From assembly GCA_949358305.1 (NCBI GenBank), contig OX442316.1, forward strand, positions 6,264,001-6,328,000: 64,000 nt of DNA, given 5' to 3'. Both the position numbers and the translations under genes were made by a program. The notes under the pieces were generated by a model, which was not told the origin of the DNA, did not search any database, and was given only the letters and a program-made list of their open reading frames with translations. This DNA is from Strigamia acuminata (lineage: Eukaryota; Arthropoda; Chilopoda; Geophilomorpha; Linotaeniidae). Shown one piece after another: positions 56,322 to 64,000 of the stretch. The stretch's first letter is position 1. Each line of letters begins with the position of its first letter.

Positions 56322-58897
56322 GTATTCACGTGATATGGCAACCCCCACCGTCTGATAGCACGAATGGAAATTTGCGGGGTTTTAAAATATTCTATAAACC
56401 AATCAAGGAATGGTATGATAAGTAAATAACATATTAGATTTTTTTGTCACTCCATTATTTTCATATTTTTGCTCGTTGCAGACGACGCAACTATTCAGAA
56501 GAAAACCACCATTCAGAAAATAACGCTTCAAGATTTGGAAAAATTCGCTAATTACAGTTTGCAAGTTCAAGCGTACACCAAAATGGGGGATGGAGTTTCC
56601 AGTTCTCTAATATATTGCCGGGCTTTAGATGATGGTAAGTGAATTGACAAAATGTTAGTTTTAACAGTAATCTATCACTTTGTTCATGGAACGTTAAGTG
56701 CCAAATCCACCTGCTGACATTAAAGCCATTCCAAGTTCTGTGAACTCTATTGTGGTTGGCTGGCTGCCACCAAGTCGTCCTAACGGTATGGTTAAACAGT
56801 ATACTCTTTATCGTAAAATACCTGGCCAAAGATTTGAGGTAAATAAACAGTATTTAAAAAAAAAATTGATTTGTACATAATTATAAGAAAATCATTTTAG
56901 AATGCAGTAAAATATGTAATACCAGCATCGTCCATATCTTACATCGGCGGGAGAAGGACCAGGATCAGCTGTTGTTACGCAGATACCCAATGGATCGATA
57001 GGTTTACGTCTAAGAAATAAAATAATATTGATATTTTAACGTTAATTGCGATTTTTTAATGTTCAATTAGTTCCTGTCAGAGCGTTGTCTTACAGTGAGC
57101 TGGTTTTAACAGCTTGGAGGAATAATGTGAAGTTGTTGTGCGAGGCAGTAGGATCACCAACTCCGGATAAGAAATGGATTATAAAGTATGGAAATGATTA
57201 TGTTGATTAACGTAAATAATGGAAAATCTTGCTTGTATCATTTAGTGGCGATCATGTTCAACAAAATGAGAGAATTCACATATTGAAAGATGGCAGTTTA
57301 CAATTTGAGAATGTTCCATCCATAGAAAGCGTAATTGAACCTGGAGTCACTTCAGTCACGCTCAACCTTTACGCATGGAAAAATAAAGAATGTCCGATCC
57401 AATATTTCGTTGTGGTGTACAAACTCCAAATGTCCAGCGACTGGAGTTTCGTTTCTAACAATATCAACCCGGAGCAAAGAAAACTTGTCATTCCCGGCCT
57501 AATCCCGGCCATGCGTTACGATCTGCGCATGACGGTTCACAACACTGCCGGGTCCAGTGTCGCCGCTTATAAATTTGCAACTCTCAAAGTGGACGGAGGA
57601 ACCGTGGAGCCAGAGATTGAGAAAATCGATCACAGTTCCAGTTTATTGTTTTTCTTCGATATTTGTATTGTCATTCCCATCTGCATCTCGGTTACTGCTA
57701 TATGTGTCATTTTAATTGTCATTTGTCTTTGCATGAGGCGAAGGAAAGGAACGAGCAGGCGAAGAGTTAAAGGTGAGAAAAAGCTTTAGGTGACATTCGA
57801 TTTTAATTTTTGCATTTTATTTTTAGCGATTCCACGATTTTTACCACGTGCATATGGCAGTAAAAAACACTCTTCTAGTCATGGTCATTCTGGTCATCAA
57901 CATAAAAAGAAACCTGCCATTCAAAAACCGCTTAGAAAAGGCCCAGTTAAAAAGAGTAAGTTGATTCACTCGTGTGACTAATTCGTTAATTTATTAATTG
58001 TTTATTTTTTTTCAAGTTATGCGAGATGACGAATTCAGAAATGTAACCCCGAGGACACTTGCTCCTGACTACGATCCGCCTCCAATTGTAAAAATTGAGC
58101 AAAAGTTAAAGAAAAGTAAATTTTACAACCGAATTTCTGTTTTTTTTTTTATAAATTTTTTAGCCTGGTTCCGAAGATGGATACAACCGAAATCGAATTC
58201 AGATGTTGCATCCAGTGCATGGACCATCAGCAGGTATAATGGAATCATTACTAATTAATTTATTTATAAAAAAGAAATTAAAATTAAATTTTGTGTTTTA
58301 GGTTGTTCGAGTTCAAGTTTCCTTCGGGGTTTACGCGTCGTTCATCCAATGGCCATTCCCACCGCTCTTCCAATGTCTGAAACATCATCTCTTGCGTACG
58401 AACCACAAGGTTGTCGCGAACCATCACCCGGTTTTCCACGACATTCTGGTGCTGCACGCGGTCAACAAGTGTCTAGAAGATCCAGCCATGGGTAATGATA
58501 TATATTTTTTTTTAATTCGTCTTTATTAAGTAGTTGAGCAAGTGCTTCTGCTGGCTGTCCGTGTGAAAGATGAATGAGAGAGTTAATTTTTTTGTTCACA
58601 GTGTGACTGGTGAAGAAACAACATTTGTTTTTCCGACGTCATTTCAAGGTGACTATTCGGAAGTTGTTGATGCTAAGAGGGATTGGAAGTAAGTGGAAAA
58701 AGCATTTCGATTTAAAGAAAAAAATAATAATTGCAATATAAATCTTCGAACGTGTGCGCTTATTGAACGAATACATAGCCAGCAGAAATGCGGACATTTT
58801 GAATTTTGCACATAAAGCTTTGCTGCATTGCACAAAGGATTTTAAATGTCCACATTGTCTGGCGATGGCCAGCCAGCTGTCGAGCACAGACCATTGA
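56322..58897 (+). pseudogene. Dscam-like FN3-FN4-Ig10-FN6-TM-tail, unit 2
   Basis: Exons about 56322-56417, 56482-56634, 56699-56838, 56901-57001, 57071-57185, 57246-57772, 57827-57955, 58017-58115, then shorter tail exons to TGA 58897. The 57246 exon continues the Ig domain (NGDHVQQNERIHILKDGSLQ) and passes directly into a last FN3 (CPIQYFVVVYK, GLIPAMRYDLRMTVHNTAGS), then VDGGTVEPE, a 25-residue hydrophobic helix and RRRKGTSRRR. This is the Dscam membrane region. The end of Ig10 and all of FN5 are missing. Lesions: the first donor is mutated (gtaagt to ataagt), 56 bp are lost at 56943 (frameshift), and the last acceptor reads cg instead of ag near 58748. Probably not translated as it stands. 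Confidence 0.65.
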
Positions 58898-59032
58898 TTA
58901 TTGTTTGTTTTAAAACGTGTGATTGTCCTAGGATGAGGCCCAGGTTTTGAGAAACGTCACATTCCACGAATCGGGTTGGGAGTATGGATGGACCGAGCGG
59001 GCAAACAACTGATGAACGGAACGAGTGAGCAG
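58898..59032. other. Spacer between unit 2 and the 21-bp array
   Basis: Copy of 53828-53965 (gaggcccaggttttgagaaa). Non-coding. Confidence 0.6.
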
Positions 59033-59518
59033 CGGACAGACGGACGGCACTGGCGGACAGACGGACGGCACTGGCGGACAGACGGACGGCACTGGCGGAC
59101 AGACGGACGGCACTGGCGGACAGACGGACGGCACTGGCGGACAGGCGGACGGCACTGGCGGACAGACGGACGGCACTGGCGGACAGGCGGACGGCACTGG
59201 CGGACAGACGGACGGCACTGGCGGACAGACGGACGGCACTGGCGGACAGACGGACGGCACTGGCGGACAGACGGACGGCACTGGCGGACAGACGGACGGC
59301 ACTGGCGGACAGACGGACGGCACTGGCGGACAGACGGACGGCACTGGCGGACAGACGGACGGCACTGGCGGACAGACGGACGGCACTGGCGGACAGACGG
59401 ACGGCACTGGCGGACAGACGGACGGCACTGGCGGACAGACGGACGGCACTGGCGGACAGACGGACGGCACTGGCGGACAGACGGACGGACGGACGGCACT
59501 GGCGGACAGACGGACCAA
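59033..59518. repeat. 21-bp minisatellite, ~22 units
   Basis: Highly homogeneous units made of gacggacggcactggcgga plus ca. Units differ by only a few substitutions (for example gacaggcgg for gacagacgg). As 21 is a multiple of 3 and no frame has a stop, all six frames are open, which gives long meaningless reading frames. Confidence 0.95.
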
Positions 59519-59572
59519 ACTGACTGAAGGACGGATGCGAGGGATAAAGAAGCCATTTGCAGAAAAGATCTA

Positions 59573-59886
59573 TACCGTACTGCCTCGATTTAACGCCGGG
59601 GCGTTTATTTACTTTTCCAAGTCGACCCCTCCGGCGATTATTCAAAGCCCGGCGATTATTCGCGCCGGGCGTCTAACGAAAAAAAAAGGTTTTTTTACTG
59701 CCGCCACCCAATCATTTACGTTAAATTACCGTATATTCGTCTAAAAAACGTTTAAAACCGGCGTTTAAACAAACCCGGCGTTTATTTAAGGCCGGCGTTT
59801 ATTGCCTTTTCGTTCTGAGTTTGCCCGGCGTTTAATCAGGAGCCGGCGTTTAGATACGACCGGCGTTAAATCAAGGCAGTACGGTA
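59573..59886. mobile_element. MITE with 25-bp TIRs and TA duplication (Tc1/mariner-type)
   Basis: The left end taccgtactgcctcgattta and the inverted right end differ at one position over the first 27 bases including TA. The element is flanked by TA dinucleotides (59573-59574 and 59885-59886). It is 314 bp long with no coding capacity, and its interior is full of the word ccggcgttta in both orientations. It sits inside the Dscam-like repeat unit 3. Confidence 0.85.
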
Positions 59887-59887
59887 T

Positions 59888-59960
59888 GTCAGGACAACAA
59901 TTGCGCGTATATTGAAGTGGAAAGCTGGTGTAATTACAAAGTTCAAATTTGAGATCTGGT
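59888..59960 (+). pseudogene. Dscam-like FN3 edge fragment, unit 3 (truncated)
   Basis: Only the 3' part of the fragment at 48977 (caggacaacaattgcgcg onward). Its 5' part lies at about 59534-59561, on the other side of the MITE. Confidence 0.5.
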
Positions 59961-61195
59961 TCAATTGCCGTAGTTTATTTTATTTTTTCGGTCCTTAGTC
60001 CCTTTTAGGTTCTTCCTTTGGTTTATTTTTTGGTTCTTAATTTGGTTTATTTGTTTGTACATACTTAGATTGGTTTATTTCTTGGTGTTTAGTTTAGCTT
60101 ATATTTTGGTTCTTGGTTTGGCTTATTTTAATTTTTGGTCCTTGGTTTGGATGATTGTCAAATGGTCGAATTGCAAGGTGAAATTGCTTCATGGTTGTGA
60201 CCATTTATAGTCATTCGGTTTTTGTAGTTTTCCTTTTATTTGGGTGTCACTATTTATGGTCATTCGGTTTTCGTATTGTTTTTCGTGCATATTTGGTTTT
60301 GAATTTTTTGCTTGATAGTGTGTGGAATGGTTTTTGTTTACTGGTGTGTAAATAACCGGTATGTAACAGTCAATCTTGATTATTAGTGAAATTTAAATGG
60401 TTCTTTTTAATTATATCAGCTTTCCCTGGTGATACTATTAGAAAATACAGTTTTTAATGCTGTATTCGCTAATACTATAATGGTACTTAGTTTATTGCAC
60501 CTCTCCACTTTAATTTTTTGTTTAGTTTTTAATTGTAGATTTTAAAATGCATGAAGAAAAATTATTGTTGATTAAATTGCACCTAAAATGATTTTGCTCC
60601 ATTTGCTTGTGAAGCCAACACCGAATGGAGACTTGTACACGGAAGTTCAGTATTTTTTTTAATTTTTTTCTTTAATTTTAATTAATCTATTATATATTTA
60701 GGTTTTTAAATATGTAAATTGTTTAGATATTTTATTGAAGATTTAAGGACTACTAGTACAACTTCTTCAAAGATGACTTCGAGAAATATAAATTAATTCA
60801 CCATCAGGCATCCTTGGAGTTTACGAATATGTTAGTTTTGTGTTGTATGTAAAGTACTGTAATATGTTAATTTTTGTTAATTTTTAACAGCTAGACAGAG
60901 CCAACTATATTCAGTGTGGATGTGTAAACATTTGACAGATATTCAATTTCTTTATTAATACCTTTGATTTGTATTATTTTTGATTTTAATTATTTACATC
61001 AATACAGCGGACAGTGAACAGACCGAGCGAGCAGACAGACAGATGGACCGAGCTGACGGCGGTAGAGTTTTTGGGAATACTTCTCAGCGCACTTTTGGGA
61101 TGGAAAAGCGGGCAGCTAACTGCCGGACGAACCGAGCAAGCAGTGGATAGATGGAGGTGTCCTTCGGGAGGCGTTTCTCTTCCCCACCTCACAAA
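59961..61195. other. Unit 3 intervening repeat DNA
   Basis: Short version of the T-rich array (about 60000-60130), then the same blocks as in units 1 and 2, ending in the truncated cassette. Non-coding. Confidence 0.55.
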
Positions 61196-62156
61196 AAGTA
61201 TTCACGTGACGTGGCAACCCCCACCATCGGATAGCACGAATGGAATTTTGCGGGGTTTTAAAATATTCTACTAGTATAAACCAATCAAGGAATGGTGTGG
61301 TAAGTAAATAACAAATTAGATTTTTTTGTCACTCCATTATTTTCATATTTTTGCTCGTTGCAGACGACGCCACTATTCAGAAGAAAACCACCACTCAGAA
61401 AAGAACGCTTCAAGATTTGGAAAAATTCACTAATTACAGTTTGCAAGTTCTAGCGTACACCAAAATGGGGGATGGAGTTTCCAGTTCTCCAATATATTGC
61501 CGGACTTTAGATGATGGTAAGTGAATTGACAAAATGTTAGTTTTAACAGTAATCTATCACTTTGTTCATGGAACGTTAAGTGCCAAATTCACCTGCTGAC
61601 ATTAAAGCCATTCCAAATTCTGTGAACTCTATTGTGGTTGGCTGGCTGCCACCAAGTCGTCCTAATGGTTTGGTTAAACAGTATACTCTTTATCGTAAAA
61701 TACCTGGCCAAAGATTTGAGGTAAATAAACAGTATTTAAAATAAAAATTGGTTTGTACATAATTTTAAGAAAATCATTTTAGAATGCAGTAAAATATGTA
61801 ATACCAGCATCGTCCATATCTTATGAAGTAACAAGGTTAAAGAAAACGCAGAGGTATGAATTTTGGGTGACCGCATCTACATCGGCGGGAGAAGGACCAG
61901 GATCAGCTGTTTACGCAGATACCCAATGGACCGATAGGTTTATGTCTAAGAAATAAAATAATATTGATATTTTAATGTTAATTTCGATTTTTTAATGTTC
62001 AATTAGTTCCCGCCAGAGCGTTGTCTTTCAGCGAGCCGGTTTTAATAGCTTGGAAGAATAAAGTGAAGTTGTTGTGCGAGGCAGTAGGATCACCAACTCA
62101 GGATAAGAAATGGATTATGGATTATGGAAATGGAAATGATTATGTTGATTAACGTA
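61196..62156 (+). pseudogene. Dscam-like FN3-FN4-Ig10 fragment, unit 3
   Basis: Exons about 61196-61299, 61364-61516, 61581-61720, 61783-61937 and 62007-62117. The first has an in-frame TAG caused by an insertion (ttctactagtataaacc). The fourth has a 2-bp loss in the GSAVVTQ codons (frameshift). The fifth has lost its donor (aaagtatgg changed to ggattatgg). Similarity to units 1 and 2 stops at about 62156, and unrelated sequence follows. Confidence 0.65.
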
Positions 62157-63825
62157 AAACGCAAAACGATAACGAGTGTTACATGGACGAGGAGGATATG
62201 TTTACATCTGTCGGTGATAAACTTAATAAATTTCCGTCTGGTCAAACATCGACGTCTAAATCCGACTCGGATGACAGCTTCATTAGTCGTCCAATTAGAA
62301 AAGGAAATACATCAGGACGGTTGGAAGACAGCCCGAATGATAGCCACACTAGTTGTCCGAATAGAATAGGAAATATGTCACGACTGTTGGAAGGCAGCTT
62401 CAACGAAAAGGGCACAAAAAATAGTTTTGAAACGTTCAGTATGAATCAAAGATTGAGTCCTCCAAGAACTCCAGAGTTGATGCAAATGACAATTCATTGC
62501 TCGAGCGATCACCGCCGCGAAGCGAGACCAAACAGGTTGGACAACGAACGAGGACCAGAAGAGGCTTGGCTAATATTTCAAATTTATTTGAAGACCAATT
62601 AATTGTACCCATGTGTATGGAGTTTGGAATAAATGAACGTCCTTTCGTCCTGTTTGGAGGAGGGTCCCCACAGGGCGGCACGAAAAGTAAAACTAGAGGA
62701 AATGTGGATGAATTTGTGGCGGAGCAAGCGGATTCGTTGAGCGGGGATATGATTTTACCTACGCCAGATTCTAAAACAAAAGTTGGGAGGAGTTTCACCA
62801 GTGTAGTGGAATTAGACGAAGGCGAGGCCGATGGAAGACAGAAAATGGTGGACGATTCTGGATATGGGTCGACGAAGAAGGGTGTTTCGGCTAAAAGAAG
62901 TTTGAGTAATTTGCTCGAGCAAGAGAAAGTAAAAGTAGCAGAGGTGGAAGAGGAGTTTGCTTTAGTTGATGAAGAGAATGTCAACGAATGTTCTGTCGTG
63001 AGCCGTGAAAAGGAAATGGAACAGTTGCGAAGGAAACATCAGAGTTTTCTGGAGAGCCCCGAAGAAAGTAATCGAGTGGAATGCGAGGTGGAAAAAAACA
63101 TGCAGCGTAGGTTTATTTTTTTTTTTTATAATTAGGTTTTTTTTTATTTTTATTTATTTAAATTTAAAGGTACACCAATTGGGAAGATAGGTACACAAAC
63201 TGAGAAGAGGGCTACACCGAAAATGGTAGGTTTTTAGAACAGTATAGATAGTAAGTAAAATAAATGTATAATTTTAATTCTTCTCTTTTCAGGATGGGTA
63301 TGAAGTAACTGACAGCGAATTGTTAGATTTAGATCTGGATTTCTACGGTAGTGATGAAGATCGTACGTTTCGTTTTTTAAAAATACTTTTTATTAATGCG
63401 TTGCTAAAATCAAAAAATAGTTATTTTAGATGAAAGAGAAGAGGAAGAAATGACAACAAATTATTCACCGAGAAAAATAGATAATTTGGTAAGCTGAAAC
63501 GATCAACAGTTTTGTTCTTTATTTTTCATTTATTTTTTTCTGCATTTTTCAGACTGGAAATCAAAGTATCGGCGAATTATCAATGACTCAAGCGATGGTT
63601 AAACCTTCCACACCTGTTCAAATCGTACCAGAGGCTTCGACCAGTGGCACAAGGAATGGAATGGAGAGGAGGTCTAGTAACATCCTAAAGGATAGAGTTG
63701 CAGCACCGCCGAAAGAAGTTAACATAAATAATTCTCGACAACGGGAAAATGTGATAGAAGAACCAGAAGAAGAAGAGAGAAGCTTGTGTTTTATTGCGTC
63801 TGGTTTAACTTCGTCAGTAATGTGA
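62157..63825 (+). CDS. Acidic, probably disordered protein, fragmentary gene
   Basis: Coding-like exons: about 62170-62600 (YMDEEDMFTSVGDKL, with a twice-repeated Ser/Asn/Arg segment such as RPIRKGNTSGRLE), overlapped by a second frame 62480-63105 (LLERSPPRSETKQ, ANISNLFEDQ, KRSLSNLLEQEKV). Then come 63170-63225 (TPIGKIGTQTEKRATPKM), 63294-63360 (DGYEVTDSELLDLDLDFYGS), 63430-63489 and 63553-63825. The two frames at 62480-62600 require a frameshift, so the gene is either damaged or contains an assembly error. The protein is Ser/Glu/Asp-rich and low in hydrophobics. The end RSLCFIASGLTSSVM resembles the first strand of a BRCT domain, cut off where repeat-type sequence (actttagaaattttttg) starts. 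The family is not recognised. Confidence 0.4.
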
Positions 63826-64000
63826 AAAAAGATTTTTTAGACTTTAGAAATTTTTTGCGTATTGCTGAGAAGCCTAATTGGAACAGACTGCTGTTGCATG
63901 TAGATAGACATCATCATCAACGCAGATGGCAGCAAGTGGACATTAACGCGGATGGCAGCAAGTGGACGTTAGACCAAAGACACGGCACGATTATAAAAAC
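63826..64000. other. Repeat-type sequence at the window end
   Basis: Begins with actttagaaattttttg, also seen at 56120 in the Dscam-like array, then two copies of gcggatggcagcaagtggac-like words. Non-coding as far as seen. Confidence 0.5.

Noticed and set aside
58842-59744. Very long open frames on both strands over the 21-bp array (up to about 267 codons)
   Set aside because: They arise because the repeat length is a multiple of three and has no stop codon. Repeat peptides occur equally in all frames, and there is no start or splice context.
1-64000. tRNA, rRNA genes or CRISPR arrays
   Set aside because: None seen. The regular repeats are minisatellites without spacer diversity, and the genome is eukaryotic.

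Overview
The window is from a eukaryote, most likely an arthropod. It is AT-rich and most introns are 50-70 nt with GT-AG borders. It carries a cuticle-type chitin deacetylase (CBM14, LDLa and NodB domains), intracellular serpins, a PTF1A/Fer1-type bHLH gene and Dscam-type FN3/Ig exons. I cannot name the species.

Layout. Positions 0.5-2.1 kb (minus) hold an LRP2BP-like Sel1-repeat gene. 3.1-5.9 kb (minus) holds coiled-coil exons and a PH-domain protein ending in a CaaX box. 7.6-10.2 kb (minus) holds two serpin genes head to tail, joined in one open reading frame and enclosed by a 190-bp inverted repeat. 11.0-12.7 kb (plus) is fukutin. 12.9-15.3 kb (minus) is chitin deacetylase. 17.0-21.4 kb (minus) is a secreted, Cys-rich, probably GPI-anchored protein I do not recognise. 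24.2-37.5 kb (plus) is a complete, very young, 13.3-kb Ty3/gypsy LTR retrotransposon. 39.3-40.9 kb (minus) is PTF1A. 44.0-44.6 kb (plus) is ZNF706-like. 45.7-46.6 kb (plus) is mitochondrial ribosomal protein S7. 46.6-48.5 kb holds divergent direct repeats. 48.9-62.2 kb is an array of three damaged copies of the FN3-FN4-Ig10(-FN6-TM-tail) part of a Dscam-like gene, separated by minisatellites, a GC-rich cassette and a TA-flanked MITE. 62.2-63.8 kb holds exons of an unrecognised acidic protein.

The most interesting object is the retrotransposon. Its LTRs are 1160 bp with one mismatch seen, and it has a GTGA target duplication. A textbook -1 frameshift signal links gag to pol: heptamer GGGAAAC in the correct phase, a 5-nt spacer and a 10-bp stem. 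An array of AT-hook motifs lies in pol between RNase H and integrase. A third ORF of 593 aa has no envelope features but carries a DnaJ-like paired CxxC zinc motif. The hexamer ACGCGT occurs 38 times along the element, against about 3 expected.

Splice sites were placed by eye. For most genes the exon lengths sum to a multiple of three, which supports the models, but none has been tested against transcripts or databases.
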